Notes: a model not told the origin generated them from the sequence alone. Positions 35,825 through 45,219 are shown, counted from the stretch's first letter. The stretch: 64,000 nt of DNA from an uncultured Oscillospiraceae bacterium (GCA_900543795.1 UQSH01000002.1:1-64000), one strand, 5' to 3'. Numbers and translations are program-made.

Positions 35825-36931
35825 ATGGGCAAAAAATATGATTATTTAATAGTCGGAAGCGGACTTTTCGGCTCAATATTTGCTTATGAAGCAAACAAAA
35901 GAGGCAAAAAATGCCTTGTTATAGAAAAAAGAAATCACATAGGCGGAAATATTTACTGCGAAAATGTTCACGGCATTAATGTTCACAAATACGGCGCTCA
36001 TATTTTCCACACGAGCAACAAGGAGGTTTGGGAATATATAAACCGCTTTGCAGAGTTTAATAATTACATTAACTCCCCCGTTGCCGTTTATAAGGACGAG
36101 CTTTACAACCTGCCGTTTAATATGAACACCTTTTCAAAAATGTGGGGAATAAAAACTCCCGCCGAGGCAAAGGCAATTATTGAGGAGCAAAAGGCGCAGT
36201 ATCACATTGAAAACCCGAAAAACCTTGAAGAGCAGGCACTTTCCCTTGTTGGAAGAGATGTTTACGAAAAGCTCGTTAAGGGCTACACGGAAAAGCAATG
36301 GGGCAGAAGCTGCACGGAGCTTCCCTCTTTTATAATCAAAAGACTTCCCGTTCGCTACACCTACGATAACAACTATTTTAACGACAGATACCAGGGTATC
36401 CCCATCGGCGGATACACAAAAATCATTGAAAAAATGCTTGACGGAATTGATGTTTTGCTTGAAACAAGCTTTGAGGACTACAAAAGCAAAAACGATATTT
36501 CCGATATGAAGATAATTTACACCGGCAACATAGACGAATATTTCGGATATAAATACGGCGCTCTGCAATACAGAACGGTCCGCTTTGAAACGGAATATCT
36601 GCCTGACACGGAAAATTATCAGGGCAACGCCGTTGTTAACTACACGGAAAGAGAGGTTCCCTACACCCGCATTATCGAGCACAAGCACTTTGAGTTCGGC
36701 ACAGGCGAGGGCACCGTTATTTCAAGGGAATACTCCTCTGAATGGAGCGTTGGCATTGAGCCGTATTACCCGATAAACAACGACGAAAATAATGCCCTTT
36801 ATCAAAAATACGAGGAGCTTGCAGGCGGCGAAAAAAATGTTATTTTCGGAGGCAGGCTCGGAAAATATAAGTATTACGATATGGACAAGGTTATTGAATC
36901 TGCTCTTGAAGCGGTTGAAAACGAATTTTAA
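35825..36931 (+). CDS. glf: UDP-galactopyranose mutase
   Basis: 368 residues. FAD enzyme converting UDP-galactopyranose to UDP-galactofuranose in the cytoplasm. Seen: the dinucleotide motif GSGLFGSIFAYEANKRG, the EKRNHIGGNIYCEN stretch, the HKYGAHIFHT substrate loop, WGIKTPAEA and RYTYDNNYFNDRYQGIP, and a C-terminal FGGRLGKYKYYDMD. It starts 14 bp after the first glycosyltransferase and is followed 11 bp later by another, so the polymer made here probably contains galactofuranose. Confidence 0.96.
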   Translation: MGKKYDYLIVGSGLFGSIFAYEANKRGKKCLVIEKRNHIGGNIYCENVHGINVHKYGAHIFHTSNKEVWEYINRFAEFNNYINSPVAVYKDELYNLPFNMNTFSKMWGIKTPAEAKAIIEEQKAQYHIENPKNLEEQALSLVGRDVYEKLVKGYTEKQWGRSCTELPSFIIKRLPVRYTYDNNYFNDRYQGIPIGGYTKIIEKMLDGIDVLLETSFEDYKSKNDISDMKIIYTGNIDEYFGYKYGALQYRTVRFETEYLPDTENYQGNAVVNYTEREVPYTRIIEHKHFEFGTGEGTVISREYSSEWSVGIEPYYPINNDENNALYQKYEELAGGEKNVIFGGRLGKYKYYDMDKVIESALEAVENEF

Positions 36932-36942
36932 GGAGACGAAAA

Positions 36943-38112
36943 ATGGCAAAGGTTTCTATAATTGTTCCTGCATACAATGTTGAGCCCTATCTTGTTGAAT
37001 GTATGGAAAGCATAACAAATCAAACACTCAGCGACATTGAAATTATCTGCATTAATGACGGCTCAACCGACGGCACTCTTAATATTCTTAAAGAATACGC
37101 CGCAAGGGACGAGCGCATCATTCTTGTTGATAAGGAAAACGGCGGCTACGGTATAGGAATGAATATTGGAATGTCTAAGGCAACAGGCGAGTATATCGGC
37201 ATTGTTGAGCCCGATGATTTCGTTCCCGTTAATATGTTCGGCGACCTTTATAAAATCGCAAAGGAAAACGACCTTGATTTTGTTAAGGCTGATTTCTATC
37301 GCTTTGAGCGTGCGTCAAACGGCGATATGTTTTTAACCTATAATCATCTTGACAGAACAAACACCTATTATAATCAGGTTTTCAACCCGAGTGAAACGCC
37401 CGAGGCAATCCGCTTTATTATGAACACATGGAGCGGAATTTACAAAAAGAGCTTTCTTGATGAATACAATATTCGCCACAATGAAACACCGGGCGCCTCC
37501 TTCCAAGACAACGGCTTTTGGTTTCAAACCTTTGCATTTGCAAAAAGAGGTATGGTTATAGACAAGCCGTATTATATGAACAGGCGTGATAATCCTAACA
37601 GCTCTGTTAAAAATGTTCAGAAAATCTACTGCATTAATGTTGAATACGATCATATCCGTGATGTTCTTATGGAGCATCCCGAAACTTGGGAAAAATTCAA
37701 AACCTATTACACCTTAAAGCGCTTTCACAACAGCGTTGCAACGCTTCGCAGAATTTCAAACGAATTTAAAAAAGACTATGTAAACCGCTTTTCAAAGGAA
37801 ATGAAGCGTGCAAGAGATTTGGGAGAAATGAACGAAGAATTATTTACCGCCGCAGAGCGTGATAATCTTCATCTTCTCATCAGTCAGCCTGCCGTTTATT
37901 ATAAGGTTAAAGCACTTCCTATGAACAACGGAAGCTCAAGCTTTAACAATAACTTTAAGCAGGTTAAGGCAGAGCTTGACAAAATTAAGCGCTCCAAGTC
38001 TTACAGAATCGGCAGAGCGATTATGTATATCCCCGTAAGAATTAAGAAGCTCGCCAAAAGGGTTTACAGAAAAATCAACAAAATGAGAAAGGGATATCAG
38101 AAAAATGACTGA
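36943..38112 (+). CDS. Family 2 glycosyltransferase
   Basis: 389 residues. The N-terminal GT-A domain has KVSIIVPAYNVEPYL, CINDGSTDGT (the first acidic residue replaced by Asn) and EPDDF (about residue 90) in place of the usual DSDD, so metal binding may differ from its neighbours. The C-terminus is long and strongly basic (KRSKSYRIGRAIMYIPVRIKKLAKR), as in enzymes that lie against the membrane. AAGGAGACGAAA precedes the ATG. It follows glf; its stop overlaps the next gene by 8 bp. Confidence 0.84.
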   Translation: MAKVSIIVPAYNVEPYLVECMESITNQTLSDIEIICINDGSTDGTLNILKEYAARDERIILVDKENGGYGIGMNIGMSKATGEYIGIVEPDDFVPVNMFGDLYKIAKENDLDFVKADFYRFERASNGDMFLTYNHLDRTNTYYNQVFNPSETPEAIRFIMNTWSGIYKKSFLDEYNIRHNETPGASFQDNGFWFQTFAFAKRGMVIDKPYYMNRRDNPNSSVKNVQKIYCINVEYDHIRDVLMEHPETWEKFKTYYTLKRFHNSVATLRRISNEFKKDYVNRFSKEMKRARDLGEMNEELFTAAERDNLHLLISQPAVYYKVKALPMNNGSSSFNNNFKQVKAELDKIKRSKSYRIGRAIMYIPVRIKKLAKRVYRKINKMRKGYQKND

Positions 38113-39064
38113 TATAAAGGTTTCCGTTATAATTCCCGTTTATAACGTTGAAAAATATTTAAGGCAAAATCTTGAAAGCGTTGCTAATCAAACGCTTAAA
38201 GATATAGAAATTATCTGCGTTGACGACGGCTCAACGGATTCCTCCTTTGAAATTGTTAAGGAATTTGCAGAGAAGGACAGCCGCTTCATTGCCGTTTCAC
38301 AGGAAAACGGCGGAGCAGGTGCCGCAAGAAACAACGGACTGCGCAGAGCAAAGGGAAAATATCTTTCCTTCCTTGATTCCGACGATTTCTTTGATGAAAA
38401 AATGCTTGAAGAGGCATACAACAAGGCAGAGGCAACGCAGGCGGATTTCGTTGTTTTTCAGTCAGACCAATATTATGAGGAAACAAAGGAGTTTAAGCCT
38501 GTTTCGTGGACTCTTCGCTATGCGGAAATTCCGCCTTACGAGCCATTTGGCAGACGCTCAATGACAGACAATGTGTTTAAGGTTTTCGTTGGCTGGGCTT
38601 GGGATAAGCTTTATAACAGAGAATTTGTTTTGAAAAACAATCTTTGGTTTCAGGAGCAAAGAACAAGCAACGATATGCTTTTCGTTTTCTCCGCAGTTGC
38701 AATTGCAAAAAAAATTGCCTGCGTTGAAAAGGGCAAGGTGCTTGCTCATCAAAGAAGAAACAACAAGGACTCCCTTTCAAACACAAGAGAAAAATCCTGG
38801 GACTGCTTTTATCACGCATTAACTGCGCTTAAGCAACGCCTTGTTGACGAGGGAATTTATAATGAGCTTGAAAAGGACTATATAAATTACGCTCTTCATT
38901 TCAGCCTTTGGAATTTAAACACGCTTGCAGAGCCCACCTATTCAAAGCTTTACGATAAGCTGAAAAACGAATGGTGGCAGGAGCTCGGAGTTGCCGATAA
39001 GGGCAGCGCATATTTCTATAATAAAAAGGAATATGAGCAGCTCGAAAAAATAATGAACAGATAA
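38105..39064 (+). CDS. Family 2 glycosyltransferase
   Basis: 319 residues. Closely similar at the N-terminus to the first enzyme of the cluster (IKVSVIIPVYNVEKYLRQNLESVANQTLKDIEIICVDDGSTDSS), suggesting duplication, with SDD metal motif LDSDDFFDE near 97. It lacks the basic C-terminal extension of its upstream neighbour. Its ATG lies inside the end of that gene (8-bp overlap), implying coupled translation. No clear terminator separates it from the potassium transporter gene 64 bp on. Confidence 0.85.
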   Translation: MTDIKVSVIIPVYNVEKYLRQNLESVANQTLKDIEIICVDDGSTDSSFEIVKEFAEKDSRFIAVSQENGGAGAARNNGLRRAKGKYLSFLDSDDFFDEKMLEEAYNKAEATQADFVVFQSDQYYEETKEFKPVSWTLRYAEIPPYEPFGRRSMTDNVFKVFVGWAWDKLYNREFVLKNNLWFQEQRTSNDMLFVFSAVAIAKKIACVEKGKVLAHQRRNNKDSLSNTREKSWDCFYHALTALKQRLVDEGIYNELEKDYINYALHFSLWNLNTLAEPTYSKLYDKLKNEWWQELGVADKGSAYFYNKKEYEQLEKIMNR

Positions 39065-39128
39065 TAAAAAGCAATTCACGGTGTGGTTTGATTTTCCTAA
39101 ATAACAACTCTAAAAGAGGGCTTTATTC

Positions 39129-40475
39129 TTGACAAAACAAAAATCAAAATTTAAATTATCCTCGTTTCAAATAATCATTTTAGGATTTGCAGGGGTAATT
39201 CTTTTGGGAAGCCTGCTTCTGTGCCTTCCCTTTGCAACAAGGGGTGCAGGCGCTGCTCCGTTTTCGGACGCATTGTTTACTGCAACCTCCGCCGTTTGTG
39301 TAACGGGACTTGTTACGCAGGACACGGCAACATATTGGTCTGTTTTCGGGCAGATAATAATACTGATATTAATTCAAATCGGCGGTATGGGTGTTATGAC
39401 TGTTGCTGCGCTTCTTGCTCTGATAGCACGAAGGCGTATGAGCCTTATGCAAAAAAACACTATGCGAGAGGCAATTTCGGCACCGGCACTTGGCGGTATA
39501 AACAAATTAACGAAATTTATTATAACAACAACCGCTTTAACGGAAATTACGGGAGCCGTTTTAATTTCCCCCGTATTCATTAATGAGTTCGGCGTCTTCA
39601 AGGGAATTTGGTTTTCCGTTTTCCACTCTGTTTCCGCCTTTTGTAACGCAGGCTTTGATTTGATGGGTGCAAAGGAGCAATTTTCCTCCTTAACCTCCTT
39701 TCAGTCTAACCTGTTAGTTAATATTGTTATTACATTTCTTATAGTTTTCGGCGGTATCGGCTTTTTAAGCTGGGACGATATGAGAACTCATAAGCTTCGC
39801 TTTAAAAAATACAGGCTTCAAAGCAAAATTTCATTAACGGTTACTGCCGCCTTGCTGATTATCTCCTTTGCTTATTTTTACTGTGCAGAGTTTTCCCGTC
39901 CTGTTTGGAATTCCTTTTCTGCGGGAGATAAAATATTGGCTTCTGTTTTTCAATCAGTAACGCCGAGAACGGCAGGCTTTAACACGGTTGATTATTCATC
40001 AATGAGCGAGGTCAGCAGAATTGTAACAATTATGCTTATGCTTATCGGAGGCTCTTCGGGCTCAACTGCCGGAGGTATGAAAACAACAACGCTTGCAGTT
40101 GTGTTTATCTCTGCCGTTTCTGTTTTCAGACGCAGAAGCGATGCGGAGGGCTACGGCAGAAGAATACCGGCCGAAACGGTTCGCAACGCCGCCGCAATAT
40201 TTATAATTTATCTAACCCTTTTCTTAACCGGCGGTCTTGCAATTGCGCTTATAGAGAATAAAAGCGTTATAACCTGCCTTTTTGAAGCGGCTTCGGCGGT
40301 TGGAACGGTCGGCCTTACCCTCGGAATAACTCCGAGCCTTACACACGCTTCACAGCTTATACTTATTTTACTTATGTTTATCGGCAGAGTCGGTGGACTC
40401 ACGCTCGTTTTTGCGGCAATGTCTCCTCGGAAAATTCACTCAAAGTTCCCGCAGGAAAATATTACTGTCGGATAA
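39129..40475 (+). CDS. Potassium uptake channel subunit, TrkH/KtrB family
   Basis: 448 residues starting at a TTG with AGAGGG eight bases before it. Polytopic membrane protein with four M1-P-M2 units; the selectivity-filter glycines are visible in AVCVTGLV, AFCNAGFD, PRTAGFN and AVGTVGLT. GGSSGSTAGGMKTTT is the loop region that contacts the RCK partner. It imports K+ (with Na+ in some members) under control of the soluble subunit encoded next. Length and pairing fit KtrB. Confidence 0.92.
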   Translation: MTKQKSKFKLSSFQIIILGFAGVILLGSLLLCLPFATRGAGAAPFSDALFTATSAVCVTGLVTQDTATYWSVFGQIIILILIQIGGMGVMTVAALLALIARRRMSLMQKNTMREAISAPALGGINKLTKFIITTTALTEITGAVLISPVFINEFGVFKGIWFSVFHSVSAFCNAGFDLMGAKEQFSSLTSFQSNLLVNIVITFLIVFGGIGFLSWDDMRTHKLRFKKYRLQSKISLTVTAALLIISFAYFYCAEFSRPVWNSFSAGDKILASVFQSVTPRTAGFNTVDYSSMSEVSRIVTIMLMLIGGSSGSTAGGMKTTTLAVVFISAVSVFRRRSDAEGYGRRIPAETVRNAAAIFIIYLTLFLTGGLAIALIENKSVITCLFEAASAVGTVGLTLGITPSLTHASQLILILLMFIGRVGGLTLVFAAMSPRKIHSKFPQENITVG

Positions 40476-40521
40476 CGGAAACGAATAAATCCGTCAGAAT
40501 TTAATATAAGAAGGTAAAAAA

Positions 40522-41169
40522 ATGAAATCGGTTTTATTAGTAGGCGCAGGTCAGTTCGGCGTTCATCTTGCAAAAAAGTTAAATGAGCTTGACAATGAAA
40601 TTATGGTTGTTGATTCAAACGAGGAAAGAATTGATGCCATTCTTCCCTACGCAACAAGCGCTCAAATAGGCGACGCTTCCTCTGTTGATTTTCTTGAAGC
40701 GCTCGGCGTTGATGATTTTGATTTGTGTATAGTAACAATCGGCGATGATTTTCAGGACTCGCTTGAAACAACATCTCTTTTAAAGGAGCTTGGTGCTAAA
40801 AGGGTTGTTTCCCGTGCGTCAAACGATGTTCATGCAAAATTTTTGCTTCGCAACGGTGCAGACGCAATTTTCTATCCCGAAAAGCAGGTTGCCGAATGGG
40901 CAGCTATTAAATGCAGCTCCGACCATATTCTTGAATTTATGGATTTGGGCAATGACTGCGGACTCTATGAAATCGAGGTGCCTTATGAATGGGTGGGCAA
41001 AACGCTTGCCGGGCTTGATGTTCGCCGTAAATATAATATAAATATTTTGGGAACAAAGGAAAACGGCGTGCTCAATATCAGCATATCGCCCGATTCGGTG
41101 TTTACTCAGGGCGAATCGGTTCTCGTTCTCGGAACAAACAAAAACATTCGCAAATGCTTTAAAATGTAA
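40522..41169 (+). CDS. Potassium uptake regulatory subunit, TrkA/KtrA family
   Basis: 215 residues. An RCK_N Rossmann domain (VGAGQFGVHLAKKL, Asp-containing second strand VVDSNEERI) is followed by an RCK_C domain (about 135-215). It forms a cytoplasmic ring that binds nucleotides and gates the membrane subunit; RCK_C domains of KtrA bind c-di-AMP in several Firmicutes, which is likely but not visible here. It follows the channel gene by 46 bp and ends in a strong terminator. Confidence 0.93.
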   Translation: MKSVLLVGAGQFGVHLAKKLNELDNEIMVVDSNEERIDAILPYATSAQIGDASSVDFLEALGVDDFDLCIVTIGDDFQDSLETTSLLKELGAKRVVSRASNDVHAKFLLRNGADAIFYPEKQVAEWAAIKCSSDHILEFMDLGNDCGLYEIEVPYEWVGKTLAGLDVRRKYNINILGTKENGVLNISISPDSVFTQGESVLVLGTNKNIRKCFKM

Positions 41170-41201
41170 TTAATTATTAATACCTATAATAAGTAATAAG
41201 A

Positions 41202-41240
41202 AAAACGCTTCGGAGGTCAATCCTCTCCGAAGCGTTTTAT
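41202..41240. terminator. Bidirectional terminator between ktrA and serS
   Basis: AAAACGCTTCGGA (41202-41214) and TCCGAAGCGTTTT (41226-41238) form a 13-bp perfect stem followed by T-rich sequence. The converging genes share it. Confidence 0.85.
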
Positions 41241-41253
41241 TTTGCTTTTTTAT

Positions 41254-42540
41254 TTATTTTTTAGGGATTAAAGCCTCTGTTCCGCCCATATACGGTTGAA
41301 GAGCCTCTGGAATTTTAACACTTCCGTCTGCTTGAAGGTTATTTTCAAGGAATGCGATAAGCATTCTCGGCGGAGCAACAACCGTGTTGTTAAGCGTGTG
41401 GGCAAGATAGTTGCCGTTTTCTCCCTTAACTCTGATTTTAAGTCTGCGTGCCTGTGCATCCGAAAGATTTGAGCACGAGCCAACCTCAAAGTATTTTTTC
41501 TGTCTTGGAGACCACGCCTCAACATCAACCGATTTAACCTTTAAATCTGCAAGGTCGCCTGAGCAGCATTCAAGAGTTCTTACGGGAATATCAAGGCTTC
41601 TGAAAAGGTCAACTGTGTTTTGCCAAAGCTTTTCAAACCAAATCGGCGATTCCTCCGGCTTACAAACAACTATCATTTCCTGCTTTTCAAACTGATGAAT
41701 TCTGTAAACGCCTCTTTCCTCAATGCCGTGTGCGCCCTTTTCCTTTCTAAAGCAGGGAGAATATGAGGTTAAGGTTTTCGGAAGCTCACTCTCGGGAATG
41801 ATTGTGTCTATAAACTTGCCTATCATGGAATGCTCGGAGGTGCCTATAAGATAAAGATCCTCTCCCTCGATTTTATACATCATAGCGTCCATTTCGGCAA
41901 AGCTCATAACGCCGTCAACAACCGCACTTCTAATCATAAACGGCGGAATACAATAAGTAAAGCCTCTGTTTATCATAAAATCTCTTGCATAGGCAAGCAC
42001 TGCCGAATGAAGCCTTGCAATGTCGCCCATAAGATAATAAAATCCGTTGCCTGCAACCCGTCCTGCGGCATCAAGATCTATTCCGTTAAACGATTCCATT
42101 ATGTCTGTGTGATAAGGAATTTCATAATCGGGAACAACGGGCTCTCCGTACTTCTGCACCTCAACATTTTCGCTGTCGTCCTTTCCGATAGGAACAGATT
42201 CATCAATCATATTCGGAATGGTCATCATTATTCTGGTAACTCTTTCGTTTAGCTCTGTTTCCCTTTTTGAAAGTGCTTCAAGCTCGTCTGCCTGAGCCTT
42301 TACCTGCTCACGCAGAGCCATTCCCTCTTCCTTTTTGCCCTGCGCCATAAGATTTCCTATTTCCTTTGAAAGCTTATTTCTGTTTGCACGCAGCTCGTCT
42401 GCCTGCTTTTGAACGCTTCTTTTTTCCTCGTCAAGAGCAATAACCTCATCAACAAGCGAAAGCTTTTCATCCTGAAATTTCTTTTTTATGTTTTCCTTAA
42501 CCGCCTCGGGATTTTCCCTTACAAATCTTATATCTAACAT
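41254..42540 (-). CDS. serS: Seryl-tRNA synthetase
   Basis: 428 residues, class II aminoacyl-tRNA synthetase charging tRNA-Ser and tRNA-Sec. A long N-terminal coiled-coil arm (about 30-100, with KQADELRANRNKLSKEI) binds the tRNA variable arm. The catalytic part shows LIGTSEHSMIG, motif 2 (FRKEKGAHGIEERGVYRIHQFEKQE) and motif 3 (NNTVVAPPRMLIAFLE). The ATG directly abuts the parB stop codon with no gap, so serS is the last gene of the par transcript. Confidence 0.97.
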   Translation of the reverse strand: MLDIRFVRENPEAVKENIKKKFQDEKLSLVDEVIALDEEKRSVQKQADELRANRNKLSKEIGNLMAQGKKEEGMALREQVKAQADELEALSKRETELNERVTRIMMTIPNMIDESVPIGKDDSENVEVQKYGEPVVPDYEIPYHTDIMESFNGIDLDAAGRVAGNGFYYLMGDIARLHSAVLAYARDFMINRGFTYCIPPFMIRSAVVDGVMSFAEMDAMMYKIEGEDLYLIGTSEHSMIGKFIDTIIPESELPKTLTSYSPCFRKEKGAHGIEERGVYRIHQFEKQEMIVVCKPEESPIWFEKLWQNTVDLFRSLDIPVRTLECCSGDLADLKVKSVDVEAWSPRQKKYFEVGSCSNLSDAQARRLKIRVKGENGNYLAHTLNNTVVAPPRMLIAFLENNLQADGSVKIPEALQPYMGGTEALIPKK

Positions 42541-43395
42541 TTATTCTTCTCCTAATCTGTTTGCTAAATCCTTTAATTCCTCAATATTGTAAAACTCTAT
42601 TTCAAGAGTTCCCTTTCCTCTGCCGTTATATACCTTAACCTTTCTGCCGAGTGCATTCGTTAATGAAATTTCTACCTCGTCATAAAAGCTGTCTCTTCTC
42701 CTGCTTCGTTTAACAGGAACGGTGCTCGGCTCCTTCATCTTTGAAAGACGCTCAACATCACGAACCGTTAGTTTCTTTGAAACAATATTATTTGCAACCT
42801 CATAAATCATTGCTTCGTTATCAAATGCAAGAAGCGCTCTTGCATGGCCTGCGGAAATTTCACCGTTTTTCGTCATTTCCCTAACCTCCGGCGGAAGACG
42901 AAGCAAACGCAGACTGTTTGCAATTGCAGGTCTCGATTTTCCAACGCTTGTTGCAACCTCCTCCTGAGTGAAGCCGCACTTATCAATAAGTGCTTGGAGC
43001 CCCTCTGCCTCTTCAATGGGATTTAAATCCTCTCTTTGAAGATTTTCTATTATGGCAATCTCCATTGTTTCGGTGTCTGTCAGCTCTTTTATAACAACGG
43101 GCACCTCGCGAAGTCCTGCCATACGGCATGCTCGCCAGCGGCGTTCCCCGGCAACAAGCTGGTAACCTCCCTCGGGAAGCGGACGAACAAGAAGCGGCTG
43201 CAAAACTCCGTGCTGTTTTATACTTTCGGAAAGCTCTGCAAGAGAGCCCTCATCAAAGGTTTTTCTCGGCTGCTCCTTATTCGGAACAATTTCGTCAATT
43301 GAAACCGTGTTCGGCGAAATCATATCATCAACCGAGTTTTCAAGCATAAGCGCACCCAAGCCCTTGCCGAGTCCGGATTGTTTTTTTGCCATCAT
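42541..43395 (-). CDS. parB: Chromosome-partitioning protein ParB (Spo0J)
   Basis: 284 residues. DNA-sliding CTPase clamp that loads at parS and recruits SMC. The N-terminal region has QPRKTF and the CTP-binding box AGERRWRACRMAG, then ENLQREDLNPIEEAEG. A central helix-turn-helix (TQEEVATSVGKSRPAIANSLRLLRLP) and a C-terminal dimer domain follow. AGGAGGAGAT precedes two adjacent ATGs; either could be used. It lies after parA and a membrane protein and just before serS. Confidence 0.95.
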   Translation of the reverse strand: MMAKKQSGLGKGLGALMLENSVDDMISPNTVSIDEIVPNKEQPRKTFDEGSLAELSESIKQHGVLQPLLVRPLPEGGYQLVAGERRWRACRMAGLREVPVVIKELTDTETMEIAIIENLQREDLNPIEEAEGLQALIDKCGFTQEEVATSVGKSRPAIANSLRLLRLPPEVREMTKNGEISAGHARALLAFDNEAMIYEVANNIVSKKLTVRDVERLSKMKEPSTVPVKRSRRRDSFYDEVEISLTNALGRKVKVYNGRGKGTLEIEFYNIEELKDLANRLGEE

Positions 43396-43426
43396 ATCTC
43401 CTCCTTTTACTGTTTATTTGAAATAA

Positions 43427-44119
43427 TTAATCATAATATAAATTCGGCGGTGTAAAATAAACACTGTCTCGCGGTTGATGAATTTCCCTGTTGCTTTGCG
43501 AAGCCGCAACGGTTATTGCCGCACTTACCGCCCAAAGTGCCATTTGAACGGGAAAGCAATATTCAAACACCGGATGATAAGGAATATGCACAACATCAAC
43601 CAAGCCTTTAAAAACTCCAAGGTATAAACCGCCGATTAACAATGCAAAAAAGGCAATCAATACACCCGATATCAGCTTTTGACGCGGAATATTTTTTGTA
43701 AAAATTACTATCACGGCGACAAAGACAAGTGCAAGCACATGTACCGAAACATAATAGACCATTAACGGATACAGAGCTTCTATAATCATATCCCCATAGG
43801 AACAACTCATTATCATTAGAAAAACAAGTGCCGCTATATGTGCAGTCGCCATTGATGTTGGAATGTATTGAAGCCTTTTAGTCTGTAACTCGTTTCTTTG
43901 AAGCCTTTTCAGTGTAACAACCGCCGTTGCCGTAAATAAAACAAATACGGCAGACATAGGCACACGCCAAAGCATCGCGTCAGTCCGATAAAAATTATTA
44001 TTCTCTGCAAAAGCAGACATACTCATCTGAAACAAAGCGAGCACGATTGCCTGAATAATTGCTATCAGAACTACACCGACACCTGCGAGGCTATTTTTAA
44101 AAGCGTTTTCTTTCATCAT
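43427..44119 (-). CDS. Membrane protein encoded between parA and parB
   Basis: 230 residues with about six or seven hydrophobic helices (about 10-35, 45-70, 85-110, 115-140, 150-175, 190-215) and a short polar C-terminus rich in Pro, Tyr and Asn. No family motif recognised. Its ATG overlaps the parA stop codon (ATGA, 4 bp), so translation is coupled to parA. A 31-bp gap separates it from parB. In the arrangements I know, parA and parB are directly adjacent. This protein could anchor the segregation machinery at the membrane, or could be an unrelated insertion kept in phase; nothing in the sequence decides. Confidence 0.75.
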   Translation of the reverse strand: MMKENAFKNSLAGVGVVLIAIIQAIVLALFQMSMSAFAENNNFYRTDAMLWRVPMSAVFVLFTATAVVTLKRLQRNELQTKRLQYIPTSMATAHIAALVFLMIMSCSYGDMIIEALYPLMVYYVSVHVLALVFVAVIVIFTKNIPRQKLISGVLIAFFALLIGGLYLGVFKGLVDVVHIPYHPVFEYCFPVQMALWAVSAAITVAASQSNREIHQPRDSVYFTPPNLYYD

Positions 44120-44877
44120 TGCCTCTTTAAAAATTCATCAGTAAACTTTTTATATGCAAAGCTTGCTTTACTGTATTTTTCATAATATATAACGGGCTCC
44201 CCAAAGCTTGGAGCCTCTGCAAGCTTAACACTTCTCGGAATCATAGTTTTATATGATTTGTTTGGAAAGAACTTGTTTACCTCGTCAATAACCTGTTGGT
44301 TAAGCTTCAATCTGCTGTCATACATTGTGAAAAGCACACCCTCAAGCTCAAGCCCCTCATTATAATGCTGCTTAACTGTTCTGACCGTGCCGACAAGCTG
44401 GCTTAAACCTTCAAGTGCGTAATATTCGCATTGAAGCGGAACAATAAGAGTGTCTGATGCGGCAAGTGCATTCAGCGAGAGAAGTCCCAGGCTTGGCGGA
44501 CAATCGATAATTATATAGTCAAAATCAACCGTCAGCGGAGCGATTGCTTTTTTAAGAGCAAAATATCTGTCTTCAAGCTCTGCAAGCTCAAGCTCTGCGC
44601 CTGCGAGGTTCATATTTGCAGGAAGAACGGAAAGGTTTTTAAATTGAGTTTCAATCATTATGCCTCTTGCAGGAACCTTGTTGATAAGTATATCGTATGT
44701 TGAATACTCTAAATCTGTTTTTTCAACACCAACTCCGCTCGTTGAGTTGCCCTGAGGATCAACATCAACAAGAAGCGTCTTTTTTCCTTTTGCACCAAGG
44801 CAGGCGGCAAAGTTAATACAGCTTGTTGTTTTTCCAACTCCGCCTTTTTGATTAAATATTGCAATAGTTTTTCCCAT
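44116..44877 (-). CDS. parA: Chromosome-partitioning ATPase ParA (Soj)
   Basis: 253 residues from the ATG at 44877, which has GGAGGT five bases upstream; an in-frame start at 44994 would add 39 implausible residues over the promoter and a parS site. Deviant Walker A (KGGVGKTTSCIN, residues 10-21) with the signature Lys, the IIDCPPSLG Walker B and a SLNALAASD stretch identify the family. It works with ParB at parS to organise origins. Own promoter at 44906-44934. Confidence 0.96.
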   Translation of the reverse strand: MGKTIAIFNQKGGVGKTTSCINFAACLGAKGKKTLLVDVDPQGNSTSGVGVEKTDLEYSTYDILINKVPARGIMIETQFKNLSVLPANMNLAGAELELAELEDRYFALKKAIAPLTVDFDYIIIDCPPSLGLLSLNALAASDTLIVPLQCEYYALEGLSQLVGTVRTVKQHYNEGLELEGVLFTMYDSRLKLNQQVIDEVNKFFPNKSYKTMIPRSVKLAEAPSFGEPVIYYEKYSKASFAYKKFTDEFLKRQ

Positions 44878-44905
44878 AGCGCACCTCCGCATTATCAGTA
44901 ATGAT

Positions 44906-44934
44906 ATTATACTATAATAATTTACTACAATCAA
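44906..44934 (-). promoter_or_regulatory. parA promoter
   Basis: Minus strand TTGATT (complement of 44929-44934), 17-bp spacer and TATAAT (complement of 44906-44911). The first parS-like site begins 12 bp upstream of the -35, so ParB spreading could affect this promoter. Confidence 0.6.
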
Positions 44935-44946
44935 TAAGGAAAGGGA

Positions 44947-44962
44947 AGTTTCACGTGAAACA
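44947..44962. promoter_or_regulatory. parS: parS site 1
   Basis: AGTTTCACGTGAAACA matches the bacterial parS consensus TGTTTCACGTGAAACA at 15 of 16 positions, including the whole central palindrome. Confidence 0.9.
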
Positions 44963-45018
44963 AGGGCGACTTTTTTTGAAAAATTGTGCAGCATAAAATG
45001 TTTTGCACAATATATAGA

Positions 45019-45034
45019 TGTTTCACATGAAACA
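45019..45034. promoter_or_regulatory. parS: parS-like site 2
   Basis: TGTTTCACATGAAACA differs from the parS consensus only at one central base (CACATG instead of CACGTG), which breaks perfect symmetry. Confidence 0.7.
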
Positions 45035-45203
45035 TTATTTTTTTACTGCTTTGAGCAGGGAATAGTGCTTTATAACTATAAATCAGGAATAAATAATTAT
45101 TTTATTCAGATAAACACTATTATTTTCAACAATTTAAACACAGTTTTCAACAAAACAGTATATTCTAAACAATGTTTATATGAAATTCAATATATTGTAG
45201 AAT

Positions 45204-45219
45204 TGTTTCACATGAAACA
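45204..45219. promoter_or_regulatory. parS: parS-like site 3
   Basis: TGTTTCACATGAAACA, identical to site 2 over all 16 bases, including the altered centre. Together the three sites lie within 273 bp in the gap between noc and parA. Confidence 0.7.
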
